DNA of 64,000 nt from Pseudonocardia sp. HH130630-07 (GCF_001698125.1 NZ_CP013854.1:2852001-2916000); one strand, 5' to 3'. Positions 51,162-61,831 are shown, numbered from the stretch's first letter. Notes: generated by a model not told the origin, from the letters alone. Made by a program: numbers and translations.

Positions 51162-52791
51162 ATGCCCGGTGCCACGCTGGACGATCTCGTCGCCCGCTAC
51201 CTCGTGCCCGGGACGCCGCAGAGCCCGACGTTCCGCGAGGACACCGAGTGGACCCCGGTGATCGACGGCGTCGGCTACTTCGCCCAGCTGTGCGCGCTGT
51301 TCGACCGGGCCGGCCCCGGCGACTCGGTGCTGATCACCGGGCTGAACCTCGAGCCGGACATGGACCTCACCGGCCTCGAACCGGGGGACGAGGGCTACGA
51401 GCCGCTCGCGGACCGGCTCGCCCGGCTCGTGGGGGCCGGGGTGGACGTGCGCGTCCTGCTCACCGCGGCGCTGTTCTCCGGCTCGGTGCCCGGCGTCGCG
51501 ATCGGGCCGTTCCGGGCGAACGCGTTCGCCGCGCTGGAGCTGCGCAGCCGTCCGGCCCTGCGCGACCGGGTGCTGCTGGACTGGTCCGGCTCCGGGATCG
51601 GCTGCCACCACCAGAAGGTGGTGGCGGTGCACACCGGTGGCGAGCTGACCGCCTTCGTCGGCGGGCTGGACCTGTCGGCCAACCGGTTCGACGCCGAGCC
51701 GCACGACCGGCTCTCGATCGGCGAGGAGCGGTGGGGCTGGCACGACGGCGCGGTCCGGCTGCGCGGCCCGGCCGCGGCCCGGGTGTGGGACCTCTACGCG
51801 GCCCGCTGGACCGAGGCGGCCACGCTGCCGTCGCGGCGGTTCATGGTGCGCCCGGCGGACTGGGAGCCGATGAACCCCGGAGCCGGTGTCGCGCGTCGTC
51901 GGACCGGCCCCGCCGGCGCCGCCGCGCCCGGCCCCGGGCACCGCGGTGCAGGTCCTGCGCTCGCTGCGGCCGTGGAAGATCGACCACTTCGGGATGCTCT
52001 ACCGCAGGCACTGGACGGTGCAGCCGCGGTACGGCGTCCAGGAGGTCTACCACGCGCTGGCCACCGCGATCCGGGCCGCGCGGCACTACGTCTACCTGGA
52101 GGACCAGTACTTCTTCGAGGTGCCGGGCGGACGGCGCGCGTTCCGGCTCTACGGCCTGCTCCGGGACGCCGCGGCCCGCGGGGTGAAGATCGTGCTGGTC
52201 TGCTCGGGCCGCCGGGACCCGGTGGACGCCGGGGTCAACAAGTTCCGCCGCCGGGTCACCGGGGACGTGCAGCGCGGCGTCGTCGACCAGCTCGATCCCG
52301 CCGACCGCGGCAACGTGATGATGCACCGGATCGAGGACCTCACGGTGCACACGAAGCTCGCCCTGATCGACGACGTGTTCGCCTCGGTCGGGTCGGCGAA
52401 CTTCTTCTCCCGCTCGATGCGCGGCACCGACACCGAGCTGAGCACCGTGCTCGTCACCACCGGGGACCAGGTCCGGGACCTGCGGGTGCGGCTGTGGGCC
52501 GAGCACCTGCGCACCGAGCCGACCGACGAGCTGCGGCCCTCGATCGAGGACCTGGACCTGGCGCTGGGGATCTGGCGCCCGGAGTGGCTGCCGCCGGACG
52601 CACCGGCCGGTACCTGGCGGGTGCCGGGCTACCCGGCCGGGTTCGCCCCGGCCGAGCGGGTGCTGGTCCCGGTCGGGCCGTGGCCGGAGCCGTCGCCGAA
52701 ACCGCTGCAGCGCGCCGCCCGCGGGGCCCGGCGCGGTGCCGCCCGGGTGGCGGAGTCGGGGCGGCGCGCGGGCCGCCGGCTGTCCTCCTGA
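51162..52791 (+). pseudogene. Phospholipase D-family protein, frameshifted
   Basis: The two halves of a PLD-superfamily enzyme lie in different frames. The first half, from ATG at 51162, has the first HKD motif with HQKVVAVH, where the usual Asp is His. The second half has HTKLALIDD (second HKD, intact) and GSANF. The break is at the CCCCGG tract ending at 51880: removing one G restores N-P-E-P-V-S-R-V. It may be a pseudogene or a sequencing error. TAGCGT (51149-51154) is 7 nt before the start. A PLD/transphosphatidylase or cardiolipin-synthase-like role is likely if intact. Confidence 0.8.
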
Positions 52792-52816
52792 GCCGTCGCG
52801 ACCGGCCGCGGGCGGA

Positions 52817-53752
52817 TCAGGCCGGGAACTGCAGGTCGAGCAGCCGCTCGGAGAGTTCCCACAGCCGGTGGGCGTCGTCGGTGCTCTGCAGGGGCCCCCA
52901 CAGCTTCTGCTCACCGGGGGCACCGCCGACGCCGCCGGGTCCGCCCGGGCCGAAGAACCGCCCGCGCTGGGAGTCGGGGCCGGTGGCGGCGAGCAGCGCC
53001 GGCAGTGCGGCGGACTCGACGGTGCCGACCAGCCCGATCCGGGACATCAGCCGGATCATGCGGACCGCCACGGTGTCCCGGCTGCGTCCGAGTCCCGGCT
53101 GCGCGGCGAGCAGGTTCGTCGGGGACACGCCGGGGTGGCACAGGGTGCTGGTGATGCCCCACCCGCCCGCGAGGCTGCGGGCGTCGAGTTCCCGGCCGAA
53201 CAGCCCGGTGGCGATCTTGGACTGGCTGTAGGCCCTGCCGACGTCGTAGCTCGACTCCCAGTTCGGGTCGTCCCAGTTGATCGAGCCGCTGCGGGCCGAG
53301 ACGCTGGACTGGTTCGTGACCCGGGCCCGCCCCTCCCTCAGCACCGGGAGCAGCCCGTGGGTGAGCGCGACGTGCCCGAGATGGTTGGTGCCGAACTGCA
53401 CCTCGAAGCCGTCCCGGGTGGTGTGCCGGGCCGGCGGGTTCATCAGGCCGGCGTTGTTCACCAGGATGTGCACCGGCCGGCCCTCGGTCACGACGGTCCC
53501 GGCGAACGCGGCGACGGACTCGAGCGAGGCCAGGTCGAGCGGACGGGTGGTGATCGTCGCGCCGGGGACGTGGCCACGGATGCGCCCGACCGCATGCTCA
53601 CCCTTGGCGGGGTTGCGCACCGGCAGGATCAGCTCGGCCCCGGCCTCCGCGAGCCGCCGGGCGATCACGAACCCGATGCCGTCGCTGGCTCCGGTGACGA
53701 CGGCGAGCCGCCCGGTGAGGTCGGGCAGGGTGATGTCGATGGTGCGGGGCAT
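52817..53752 (-). CDS. Short-chain dehydrogenase/reductase
   Basis: This 311-residue SDR has the NAD(P) motif TGASDGIG, structural NNAG, catalytic Ser in NQSSVSA, and YSQSK as the catalytic Tyr/Lys pair. It resembles the retinol dehydrogenase/WWOX-like group by length. It is the third gene of a minus-strand set with a TetR regulator and an MpaB-like protein, 43 nt after the latter. Confidence 0.9.
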   Translation of the reverse strand: MPRTIDITLPDLTGRLAVVTGASDGIGFVIARRLAEAGAELILPVRNPAKGEHAVGRIRGHVPGATITTRPLDLASLESVAAFAGTVVTEGRPVHILVNNAGLMNPPARHTTRDGFEVQFGTNHLGHVALTHGLLPVLREGRARVTNQSSVSARSGSINWDDPNWESSYDVGRAYSQSKIATGLFGRELDARSLAGGWGITSTLCHPGVSPTNLLAAQPGLGRSRDTVAVRMIRLMSRIGLVGTVESAALPALLAATGPDSQRGRFFGPGGPGGVGGAPGEQKLWGPLQSTDDAHRLWELSERLLDLQFPA

Positions 53753-53795
53753 CGGGTGGTCTCCCGTCGTCGGGGGTGCGGTCCGGATCGGTGGG

Positions 53796-54977
53796 TCAGT
53801 CGGCGGAGCCGGTCGCCCCGCGCTCGTAGGCGGTCGGATCCCCGCCGGCGGCCGCGCGTTCGCGTTCGGCCGAGATCGTGGCGTCGACGGCGGCCCGCCA
53901 CCGCTCGGGCGAGCGGCGCCGCCTCGCGCGGGCCTGCCGGAGGCCCGTGACGGCCGGACGCAGCAGGGCGCCGGCGACCGGGGCGGGGCGGATCCGCAGA
54001 TCCTGGCTCATCGGGGTGCCGTGGATGCGCCGGGTGATGGCGTCGAGCACCGGCCGGGACGCCCGCGCCGGTACCCCGAACATGTCCCGGAGCAGGGCCG
54101 AGATCGAGTTCAGCGTCGCGTCGGCGAGCCGGGCGGAGTCGTCGGACACCGGCCCGGTGACGGTCTGCAGCACGTCGTCGACCCGGCGGGCGGCGTCGTT
54201 GCCGGTGATCCCCTCGACGAGCCGCGCGTCGATGCCGAGCAGATGGCCGAGGTACCACCAGTAGCGGTACAGGCCGTCCAGTTCACGCCCGGTGAGTCCG
54301 AAGCCGAGCAGCTCCTCCGCGGTGTAGGAGGTCAGGGTGAAGTCCATCCAGGTCCGTGCGAGGTCGACCTGGTTGATCGGGACCCCGTCGGCGGCGCTGT
54401 CGTACCCGCGGTCGAGAGCGAGCCTGCGCATGTGCGCGTGCAGCATGCGGACCTCGAGCGTGGCGACGTACCCGGGACGGCCGCGGCGCAGGTTGCCGGG
54501 GAGCATGGCCAGGGTCAGCCAGGTCCCGGTCTCGGTGAGGCGCCTGTCGGCCCGGTCGACGAGCCGCCCGGTGGTGGAGAGGACCTTCGCGATGGAGGGC
54601 GACTCGTACACCCGGACCAGCGCCCCGGCGCTCAGCGAGACGATGTGCACCGGGGCCGGGGAGCTGAAGTAGGGACGGGACAGCTCGTCGAGCAGGTCGT
54701 CGTCGACGTAGCCGGGCGGACTCTCGACCGCGGTCAGCAGTGCGGCGAGCGCGGGCGGCGGGTCCGCGAGGGTGGCGAGACCGTCCCGCAGTCCCTGCGC
54801 GAGCAGTGGCCGCGCGACCGGCATCCCGATCTCGTGCATCTCGGTGACGACGGCGTCGGCGAGCGGGTCGGCGGTGGTGAGGGCCCACTGCATGAGGTCG
54901 GCGCGGCCCTCGCCGAACTGGGCGAGCACGGCGGACCGGCCGGATCGCGCGGTCGGCCAGTGCGCGGTGGTACTCAT
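53796..54977 (-). CDS. MpaB/latex-clearing-type (DUF2236) oxygenase-like protein
   Basis: The 393-residue, mainly helical protein belongs to the DUF2236/MpaB family. Conserved pieces include [31 protein letters not shown] and [14 protein letters not shown], where His and Arg around the first segment would place heme b as in Lcp. Family members cleave or oxidise lipids and rubber; here the substrate is unknown. ATG at 54977 overlaps the stop of the TetR gene (ATGA). Confidence 0.83.
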   Translation of the reverse strand: MSTTAHWPTARSGRSAVLAQFGEGRADLMQWALTTADPLADAVVTEMHEIGMPVARPLLAQGLRDGLATLADPPPALAALLTAVESPPGYVDDDLLDELSRPYFSSPAPVHIVSLSAGALVRVYESPSIAKVLSTTGRLVDRADRRLTETGTWLTLAMLPGNLRRGRPGYVATLEVRMLHAHMRRLALDRGYDSAADGVPINQVDLARTWMDFTLTSYTAEELLGFGLTGRELDGLYRYWWYLGHLLGIDARLVEGITGNDAARRVDDVLQTVTGPVSDDSARLADATLNSISALLRDMFGVPARASRPVLDAITRRIHGTPMSQDLRIRPAPVAGALLRPAVTGLRQARARRRRSPERWRAAVDATISAERERAAAGGDPTAYERGATGSAD

Positions 54978-55570
54978 GGACCCTCCTGGGTCTCGTCCCG
55001 GTGGACGTCGGTGATGCCGAAGGCCGCGAAGAGCCGTGCGACGTCCACGCGCACCGTCTCCGTGGGTTCCCCGGCGCCGCGGGCCATCTCGTGCAGGATC
55101 AGGCCGGAGAGCGCCCGGGCGAGGGTGCCCGCGTGGTCCGGGGCCGGCAGCAGCGGTGCCAGCAGTCCGGCGAGCTCCTCGACGAACCCGTCGGCGACCG
55201 GTCGCAGTCGCGGGTTGTGGACCGCCGCGAGGGTCAGCTGGATGACCCCGTCCGGCGGGAGACGCTCGCCGTAGGGCGCACGGCCCACGATGGCGGTGGC
55301 CGCGTCGAGCAGCCCGATCCGGCCCTCGGCCGCCGCCCGGCCCATCCGGCGCATGTCGGCGATCGTGCGGGTGCTGGTCAGCTCGAAGGCGGCGACGAGC
55401 AGGTCCTCGGCGGTGCGGAAGTGGTAGGTCGTGGAGGCGAGCGACGTCCCGGCCCTGGCCGCCACCGCGCGCTGGGTCACGGCGGCGACGCCGTCGGTGC
55501 AGATGATCTCGACGGCAGCGTCCAGCAGGGCGGCACGGGTCCGTGCGCTGCGATGACGGCGTCCGTCCAC
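54974..55570 (-). CDS. TetR-family regulator
   Basis: This 198-residue TetR-type repressor has the DNA-binding helix-turn-helix at 10-60 (LLDAAVEIICTDGVAAVTQRAVAARAGTS, then TYHFRTAEDLLVAAFE). It is translated with the MpaB-like gene, which it probably represses with itself; a palindrome lies right before its start. GTG at 55570 has no ribosome binding site. Confidence 0.9.
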   Translation of the reverse strand: MDGRRHRSARTRAALLDAAVEIICTDGVAAVTQRAVAARAGTSLASTTYHFRTAEDLLVAAFELTSTRTIADMRRMGRAAAEGRIGLLDAATAIVGRAPYGERLPPDGVIQLTLAAVHNPRLRPVADGFVEELAGLLAPLLPAPDHAGTLARALSGLILHEMARGAGEPTETVRVDVARLFAAFGITDVHRDETQEGP

Positions 55571-55595
55571 AATTCGTACTGTAGTACAGAATTAT
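55571..55595 (-). promoter_or_regulatory. TetR operator and promoter
   Basis: The A+T-rich stretch contains GTACT-GT-AGTAC (55576-55587) within outer AATTC/GAATT arms that are offset by one base. On the minus strand GATAAT (55590-55595) is a good -10 element 19 nt before the start codon. The palindrome lies over the expected transcription start, typical for self-repression. Confidence 0.55.
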
Positions 55596-55736
55596 CGGCC
55601 GCCGCTGTCGCGCGGTCCGGGACCACCGGTTCGTGGCACGGATCCCGTCCGCCGGGACGGTTGGCAGCGCGCACGGCCGGGGCGAGGATGTCGGGACTGG
55701 CCGTGACCGCCGTGACTCGCCGAGGAGAACACCGCC

Positions 55737-57392
55737 GTGACCTCACCCGCCGTCCCGTCGTACGCCTCGGGGGTCTCCGACACCCCACTGCTCGGCGACA
55801 CCATCGGGGACAACCTGGACCGGACCGCGGCGAGGTTCCCGGACAACGACGCGCTGGTCGAGGTCGCCACCGGCCGCCGCTGGACCTACGCCGAGCTGCG
55901 CGACGCCGTCGACACGCTGGCCTGCGGTCTGCTCGACGCCGGTGTCACCACGGGCGACCGGCTCGGCATCTGGTCGCCGAACACGGCCGAGTGGACGCTG
56001 ACCCAGTACGCGACCGCGAAGCTCGGCGTCGTCCTGGTGAACATCAACCCCTCCTACCGGACGCACGAGCTGGAGTTCGTGCTCCGCCAGGCCGGGATCT
56101 CCACGCTGGTCTCGGCCCGGGAGTTCAAGACCTCGGACTACGCGGCGATGATCGCCGACGTCCGCGGCAACTGCCCGGACCTGCGGCGGGTGGTCATCAC
56201 CGGCTCACCGGAGTGGGACGCGCTGGCCGCCGGCGGCGCCGCCCCGGACCACGACCGGCTGGACCGGGTGCAGGCCTCGCTCACCGCGGACGACCCGATC
56301 AACGTCCAGTACACCTCCGGGACCACCGGGTTCCCCAAGGGCGCGACGCTCTCGCACCACAACATCCTCAACAACGGCTACTACGTCGGCCGCCTCTGCG
56401 GCTACACCGAGGCCGACCGGGTGTGCATCCCGGTGCCCTTCTACCACTGCTTCGGCATGGTCATGGGCAACCTCGGCTGCACCACCAACGGTGCGACGAT
56501 GGTCATCCCGGCCCAGGGCTTCGACCCGAAAGCGACCCTGCGCGCGGTCGAGCAGGAACGCTGCACCTCGCTCTACGGCGTCCCGACGATGTTCATCGCC
56601 GAGCTCAACGACCCGGACTTCGGCTCCTACGACCTGTCCAGCCTGCGCACCGGGATCATGGCCGGCTCGCCCTGCCCGGTCGAGGTGATGAAGCAGGTCG
56701 TGGAGCGGATGGGCATGACCGAGGTGACGATCTGCTACGGCATGACCGAGACCAGCCCGGTGTCCACCCAGACCAGGGCCGACGACTCGCTGGACCGCCG
56801 GGTCGCCACCGTCGGCCGGGTGCACCCGCACCTGGAGGTCAAGGTCGTCGACCCGGAGACCGGCGCGACGGTGCCCCGTGGCGCTGCCGGTGAGCTGTGC
56901 ACCCGCGGCTACTCGGTGATGCTCGGCTACTGGGACCAGCCGGAGAAGACCGCCGAGGTGATCGACCGGGCCCGCTGGATGCACACCGGCGACCTCGCGG
57001 TGATGGACGACGACGGCTACGTCACCATCACCGGCCGGATCAAGGACATGGTCATCCGCGGCGGCGAGAACGTGTACCCGCGGGAGATCGAGGAGTTCCT
57101 CTACACCCATCCCGACATCGTGGACGCGCAGGTCGTCGGCGTCCCGGACGAGCGCTACGGCGAGGAGCTGTGCGCCTGGGTGATCCTCCGCGAGGGCGCC
57201 GCGGCCCTGACCGCGGACGCGGTGCGGGAGTTCGCGACCGGGAAGCTCGCGCACTACAAGATCCCGCGCTACGTGCTGGTCGTCGAGGAGTTCCCGATGA
57301 CGGTGACCGGGAAGGTCCGCAAGGTCGAGATGCGGGAGAAGTCCCCGGCGCTGCTCGGCGCGGCCACGCCCGACCGGCCCCGGAATCCCTGA
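55737..57392 (+). CDS. AMP-forming acyl-CoA ligase (FadD-type)
   Basis: The 551-residue adenylate-forming enzyme activates a fatty or related acid to its CoA ester. P-loop [35 protein letters not shown] and the final catalytic Lys motif [10 protein letters not shown] are all intact. It has no signal or partner enzyme in the same operon but faces away from the TetR/MpaB/SDR set. GTG at 55737 follows GAGGAG at 9-10 nt. Confidence 0.93.
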   Translation: MTSPAVPSYASGVSDTPLLGDTIGDNLDRTAARFPDNDALVEVATGRRWTYAELRDAVDTLACGLLDAGVTTGDRLGIWSPNTAEWTLTQYATAKLGVVLVNINPSYRTHELEFVLRQAGISTLVSAREFKTSDYAAMIADVRGNCPDLRRVVITGSPEWDALAAGGAAPDHDRLDRVQASLTADDPINVQYTSGTTGFPKGATLSHHNILNNGYYVGRLCGYTEADRVCIPVPFYHCFGMVMGNLGCTTNGATMVIPAQGFDPKATLRAVEQERCTSLYGVPTMFIAELNDPDFGSYDLSSLRTGIMAGSPCPVEVMKQVVERMGMTEVTICYGMTETSPVSTQTRADDSLDRRVATVGRVHPHLEVKVVDPETGATVPRGAAGELCTRGYSVMLGYWDQPEKTAEVIDRARWMHTGDLAVMDDDGYVTITGRIKDMVIRGGENVYPREIEEFLYTHPDIVDAQVVGVPDERYGEELCAWVILREGAAALTADAVREFATGKLAHYKIPRYVLVVEEFPMTVTGKVRKVEMREKSPALLGAATPDRPRNP

Positions 57393-57426
57393 CCGAGGGC
57401 GCTACCGCACGGTACGATGACGACGG

Positions 57427-57458
57427 CGCGTCCGGGAGCCACCGGCTTCCCGGGCGCG
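57427..57458 (+). other. Hairpin in the leader of the cold-shock gene
   Basis: CGCGTCCGGGAGCC (57427-57440) pairs with GGCTTCCCGGGCGCG (57444-57458) with two wobbles and a bulge. TACGAT (57413-57418) upstream could be the -10 element. The hairpin may be an RNA control element of the cold-shock gene or a weak terminator after the ligase. Confidence 0.4.
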
Positions 57459-57498
57459 TTCGTCGTGCATGGAACAAGCGCAGGAATCGAGGGACGCG

Positions 57499-57885
57499 GT
57501 GCCCACCGGCAGGGTGAAGTGGTACGACGCGGAGAAGGGCTTCGGCTTCCTCTCCCAGGACGGCGGTGAGGACGTCTACGTGCGTAAGGCGGCGTTGCCG
57601 TCCGGCGTGGAGGCGCTCAAGTCCGGCCAGCGGGTCGAGTTCGGCATGGCCGAGGGCCGTCGTGGCCCGCAGGCGCTCTCGGTCAGCGTGGTCGAAAAGC
57701 AGGCGTCGGCCGTGGAGAACACGCGCCGCCCGGCCGAGGAGCTGCACGGCCTCGTCGAGGACATGATGCGGTTGCTGGACAGCAAGATCCAGCCGGCGTT
57801 GCGGCACGGCCGCTACCCCGACCGCAAGACCTGCAAGCTGGCGGCGGAGGTCGTCCGCGCGGTCGCCCGGGACCTCGACGGCTGA
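57499..57885 (+). CDS. Cold-shock-domain protein with C-terminal extension
   Basis: This 128-residue protein has the cold-shock domain at 1-70 with RNP1 KGFGFL and RNP2 DVYVRK, which bind single-stranded nucleic acid. About 55 further residues, helical and basic ([22 protein letters not shown]), extend beyond the classic 67-residue form. GTG at 57499 with GAGGGA at 7 nt gives the family start [12 protein letters not shown] at 57469 would add ten residues. Confidence 0.9.
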   Translation: MPTGRVKWYDAEKGFGFLSQDGGEDVYVRKAALPSGVEALKSGQRVEFGMAEGRRGPQALSVSVVEKQASAVENTRRPAEELHGLVEDMMRLLDSKIQPALRHGRYPDRKTCKLAAEVVRAVARDLDG

Positions 57886-57925
57886 CCGGCGCCCCGGCCG
57901 AAATGCCGGTGGCGCCCGTGGCGTT

Positions 57926-58876
57926 GTGCCGGTCGTGCACCTCTCGCTGCTGGACCGGACGCGGACCCGGGCCGGGGAACCCGACTCGGCCGCGGTCCGG
58001 CACACCGTCGAGCGGGCGCGTCGGGCGGAACGGCTCGGCTACCACCGGTTCTGGGTCGCCGAGCACCACGCGGTGCCCGGGATCGCGTCCAGCAGCCCGC
58101 CGGTCCTGATGACGGCGGTCGCCGCGGCGACCGGGAGCATCCGCGTCGGGTCCGGCGGGATCATGCTGCCCAACCACCGGCCGGTGGTGGTGGCCGAGCA
58201 GATCGCGCTGCTCGCCGCGCTGCACCCGGGCCGGATCGATCTCGGGCTCGGCCGCTCGCCGGGGTTCACCGGCCCGGTCCGGCGGGCGCTGCGGGCCACG
58301 GAGTCCGGCGACGACGGGTTCCGTGCCGACGTCGAGGAGCTGCGGTCCTACCTCGACGGCACGGCGCCGGTCACCGTGCGGCCCCGCGTCGAGCAGCCGG
58401 TGCCGGTGTTCCTGCTGGCCACCGGGGCCGGGCTGCGGATCGCCGGTGACCTGGGGCTGCCGGTCGTCGTCGGCGGCCCGGCGCTGGACGACCGCGCCGC
58501 GCTCGAGGACTACCGGGCCAGGGCCGGTGCCGCGGCCCGGCTGGTGGTGTCGGCCGACGTGCTCGTCGGGCATCCGGACCTGGCGCTGCCGGAGGCGTGG
58601 GCGCTCGCGGTGGCCAGGTCCACCGGCGAGTTCCCGCCGCTGGAGCCGCCGGCACCGGAACGCCGGGTGACCGGCCGCCGGCGCGAGGTCCTCGACGCCG
58701 CGCTGTCCCGCACGATCGCCGGGGACGAGGACACGGTCGCCGAGCACCTCGACGATCTCGCCGCCCGGACCGGTGCCGACGAGCTGATGATCAGCTCCTC
58801 GACCTGGGACCGGGACGCGCTGGCCGCCTCCGACGAGGCCGTGGCCCGCCTGCTCGGCGTGCTCCCGGCCGGATAG
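57926..58876 (+). CDS. Luciferase-like (LLM class) flavin monooxygenase
   Basis: The 316-residue protein has the bacterial-luciferase TIM barrel: LSLLDRTRTRAG, GYHRFWVAEHHAVPGIASSSPPVLM, RVGSGGIMLPNHRPVVVAEQ and HPGRIDLGLGRSPG. It resembles the MsnO8/YhbW group of F420- or FMN-dependent enzymes. GTG at 57926 follows the cold-shock gene by 40 nt. The substrate is unknown. Confidence 0.88.
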   Translation: MPVVHLSLLDRTRTRAGEPDSAAVRHTVERARRAERLGYHRFWVAEHHAVPGIASSSPPVLMTAVAAATGSIRVGSGGIMLPNHRPVVVAEQIALLAALHPGRIDLGLGRSPGFTGPVRRALRATESGDDGFRADVEELRSYLDGTAPVTVRPRVEQPVPVFLLATGAGLRIAGDLGLPVVVGGPALDDRAALEDYRARAGAAARLVVSADVLVGHPDLALPEAWALAVARSTGEFPPLEPPAPERRVTGRRREVLDAALSRTIAGDEDTVAEHLDDLAARTGADELMISSSTWDRDALAASDEAVARLLGVLPAG

Positions 58877-58886
58877 GGGCCCGGGC

Positions 58887-59399
58887 TCAGGCCGGGGTGC
58901 CCTCGCCGACGAGCACCCAGGTGGCCCGGACCGGGAACTGCAGCTGCTGGCTCTGCGGGTCGATCGACGGCGCCGGGCCGAACAGCTGCACCTGGGCGGT
59001 GACGAGCCGGTCGTCCGGGCGGGGCAGCTCCAGGGTGAACTCGGTGCGCTCCCCGGCCGGGGCGATCTCGCTGCGCTGCTGCAGCGGCGCCGGTTCGCCG
59101 TCGCGGGCGAAGGCGTAGCTGACCTGCCACGGGCCGGAGGAGACCTCCTCGGGCACCGTGATCCGGATCGGGGCCCCGGGCGGCACGGCCGTGGTGACCC
59201 GGGCGTTCGGGTCGTCCTCGCAGCTCTCCATGCGGTTGTCGCAGAACTGGGTGGGCGCGGCGGTGAGGGCGGTGCCGCCGACGTCGAAGACGACGTTCGG
59301 GGCGGCGCCGCCGCAACCGGCGAGCAGGAACGCGGCGGCGGCGAGCAGCCCGGCGATCACGATCCCGGGCCGCCGGGGGCGGGTGGTCACGACGACCAC
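58887..59399 (-). CDS. DUF2771 lipoprotein
   Basis: This 170-residue lipoprotein of the DUF2771 family has a signal peptide with lipobox (AFLLAGCGG), two extra Cys in FCDNRMESCEDD, and immunoglobulin-like strands. It lies 8 nt after the MFS gene on the same strand. The start may be GTG at 59399 or GTG at 59390 (VTTRPRRPG). Function unknown. Confidence 0.8.
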   Translation of the reverse strand: MVVVTTRPRRPGIVIAGLLAAAAFLLAGCGGAAPNVVFDVGGTALTAAPTQFCDNRMESCEDDPNARVTTAVPPGAPIRITVPEEVSSGPWQVSYAFARDGEPAPLQQRSEIAPAGERTEFTLELPRPDDRLVTAQVQLFGPAPSIDPQSQQLQFPVRATWVLVGEGTPA

Positions 59400-59407
59400 C
59401 CTACGGT

Positions 59408-60883
59408 TCAGCGCAGCCCGGGCTCGGGGACCGGTGCCCGGCGCACGCCGAGCCCCGGCACCAGCGTCCCGCCGCGCCGGATCAGCGCCGTCTGCAGCGC
59501 GAACACCGCGACGACGGCGGCGACCACGACGAAACCGGTGCGGAACGTGTCGTGCGGGGCGAGCACGCCGATCGCCCCGCCGAGCACCCAGGCCAGCTGC
59601 AGCACCGTCTCCGACCGCCCGAACGCCGAGGCCCGCGCGTGCTCGGGCAGGTCACGCTGGACCACCGCGTCCAGGCAGACCTTCGCCAGCGCGCTCGCCG
59701 TCGACGCCACCAGCGCGGTCACCACCGCGGCCGGGACCCCGGGCACGATCGCCGCCGCCGTCGCGGCCAGCAGCGCGGCACCGGCCGCGGCCAGCACCAC
59801 CGGCTCGACCCGGTCGAACCGGCTCCGCGCACCGATCGCGTTGCCGAGGAACAGCCCCGTCCCGGCGGCGGCGCCGACCAGGCCGATCACGAACAGCTGG
59901 GCGGCCGGGTCCCCGGCCGGGGCCTGCTCGGCACCGGCCTTCACCACGAACGCGACGAACAGTGTGAGGAAGCCGGTCAGCACCCGGACCGCGCTGGTGC
60001 CCCACAGCGCGACGAGCACCGAGCGGCTCGCCGGCACCCGGGCCCTGGCACCGGGACGGCTCGCCGGGACCGCGGCCGGGACCTCGCCGGCCGTGGACTC
60101 GACCCACCGCGGGATCCGCAGGCACAGCACCGCGCCGACGACGCCGAGCCCGGCCACCCACCACAGCGCCCCCGGCGAGCCGAGCAGGAAGGCGGCGCCA
60201 CCGGCGACCGCACCGGCCACCCCGCCCGCGGCCATCCCGAACGTCGTCAGCCGGGAGTTCGTGGTCGCCAGGGTGATCGAGGAGGGCAGCACCCGCGGGG
60301 TCACCGCGGCCTTGAGCACCAGGAAGGACTTGCTCAGCACCATGATGCCGAGCGCGGCCGGGTACAGCAGCCAGGTCTCGAGCTGGAACACGAGCACGAC
60401 GGCGAGCACCGTCCGCCCGGCGCAGGACACCGCCATCGCGATCCGCCGGCCGCGCTGCAGCCGGTCCAGCGCGGGGCCGATCACCGGGGCGACCAGCGCG
60501 AACGGTGCCACGGTGATCGCCAGGTAGAGCGCCACGTTCGCCTTCGACTCGGCCGTGGCCGCGGCGAAGAACAGCGTGTTCGCCAGCGCGACGGCGACCG
60601 CCGCGTCCAGCGCGTAGGTGAGCATCGTGGCGTAGGTGAGCGCGGTGAGCCCGGAGCGGTCCGCCCCGTCGGCCGTGGCGGCCCGCCGGAACAGGCCGAC
60701 CGCGCGGCCGCTCAGCTCCCGGACGCGGTGCCCGGCGACCCGGGTCACGGTGAGCTTGCGGGGCCCGCGGGGCCGGGCGGGCGGCGGTTCCTCGGTCGTG
60801 GTGCCGGACCGCAACGACGCGTCCGACGCGATCGGCGTCGTCCGCGGGTCGGTGCCGGAGCGCCGGAACGAGTTCCCTGCCAC
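59408..60883 (-). CDS. MFS transporter
   Basis: The 491-residue membrane protein has 12 hydrophobic segments and MFS features: GPALDRLQRGRRIAMAV between helices 2 and 3, and NAIGARSRFDR in the second half. The N-terminal 80 residues are a cytoplasmic extension. GTG at 60883 (VAGNSFRRSG) lies 6 nt after CACAAT, a -10-like element. It shares an operon with the DUF2771 lipoprotein, a pair that I recall being conserved in mycobacteria (Rv0876c-Rv0875c). Confidence 0.87.
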   Translation of the reverse strand: MAGNSFRRSGTDPRTTPIASDASLRSGTTTEEPPPARPRGPRKLTVTRVAGHRVRELSGRAVGLFRRAATADGADRSGLTALTYATMLTYALDAAVAVALANTLFFAAATAESKANVALYLAITVAPFALVAPVIGPALDRLQRGRRIAMAVSCAGRTVLAVVLVFQLETWLLYPAALGIMVLSKSFLVLKAAVTPRVLPSSITLATTNSRLTTFGMAAGGVAGAVAGGAAFLLGSPGALWWVAGLGVVGAVLCLRIPRWVESTAGEVPAAVPASRPGARARVPASRSVLVALWGTSAVRVLTGFLTLFVAFVVKAGAEQAPAGDPAAQLFVIGLVGAAAGTGLFLGNAIGARSRFDRVEPVVLAAAGAALLAATAAAIVPGVPAAVVTALVASTASALAKVCLDAVVQRDLPEHARASAFGRSETVLQLAWVLGGAIGVLAPHDTFRTGFVVVAAVVAVFALQTALIRRGGTLVPGLGVRRAPVPEPGLR

Positions 60884-60974
60884 GCCACCATTGTGCAGAG
60901 TGCCCCCGACGGTTTCGCCGTGTCGGGCCACACCCGGGCGCGTCATCACCCGGGCGGACGAGAGCCGGAGGGGC

Positions 60975-61793
60975 TCAGGCGGCGGGGACCGGCAGCCGGA
61001 CCCGGAACGTCGTCGGCCACAGCTTCCCGGTGAGCAGGTACTCGTCCCCGGACACGTGCGCGATGCCGTTGAGCACGTCGGCCCCGGCGCGCCGGTCGGC
61101 GGGGAGCAGCCCGGCCGCGTCGACGACGGCGTCCACGACGCCGGTCGCCGGGTCGATCCGCACGATCCGGTCGGTCTTCCAGACGTTCGCCCAGACCCGG
61201 TTCCCGACGCACTCCAGCTCGTTCAGCTCGCCCAGCGGCGAGCCGTCCAGGGTGACCGCGACGGAGCCGGTGGGCGCCAGGTCGGCCGGGTCGTGGAAGT
61301 GCAGGGTGTCGGTGCCGTCGGAGCGGACGACCCGGTCCGGCGCGGACTGGCACAGGCCCCAGCCCTCGCCGTCCACCGCGACCTCGCGCAGCGGCTCCAG
61401 GGTCGCCCGGTCCCGCTCGACGGCGACACCGTCGGTCCAGGTCAGCTGCCAGATCCGGTCACCGACGACGGTGATCCCCTCGCCGAAGTACGCCTCCGGC
61501 AGCGGGCTCGCCGACCGCACCGCGCCGGTGTCCGGGTCGAGCGCCCGCAGCTCGGACTCGCCGACCCGGCCGGTGCCCTCGTAGAGCGTCCCGTCGCGCA
61601 GCTCGAGGCCCTGGGTGAACGCCTCGGGGTCGTGCGGGATCTCGCCGAGCACCTGCGGCGCGACGACCGGGACGGCGCCGGGATCGGCGGTCGCCCGCTG
61701 GGCGGGCACGGTGGCCCCGCAGGCGACCAGCACCAGGACCAGCGGCACCAGCAGGCCCGCCGGGCGGCGCGCGGGAGCGGAACGGACGGGCAC
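60975..61793 (-). CDS. Glutaminyl-peptide cyclotransferase-like lipoprotein
   Basis: The 272-residue protein has a signal peptide with lipobox (LVLVLVACG) and a beta-propeller-type glutamine cyclotransferase domain: PHDPEAFTQGLEL, YEGTGRVGESELR, FGEGITVVGDRIWQLTW, VWKTDRIVRIDPATG and NGIAH. It would convert N-terminal Gln to pyroglutamate in exported peptides. GTG at 61793 faces the DUF3027 gene. Confidence 0.88.
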   Translation of the reverse strand: MPVRSAPARRPAGLLVPLVLVLVACGATVPAQRATADPGAVPVVAPQVLGEIPHDPEAFTQGLELRDGTLYEGTGRVGESELRALDPDTGAVRSASPLPEAYFGEGITVVGDRIWQLTWTDGVAVERDRATLEPLREVAVDGEGWGLCQSAPDRVVRSDGTDTLHFHDPADLAPTGSVAVTLDGSPLGELNELECVGNRVWANVWKTDRIVRIDPATGVVDAVVDAAGLLPADRRAGADVLNGIAHVSGDEYLLTGKLWPTTFRVRLPVPAA

Positions 61794-61831
61794 CGCCCCA
61801 GCATGCCGTAGCCCGGTGGCACACTGTCGAG

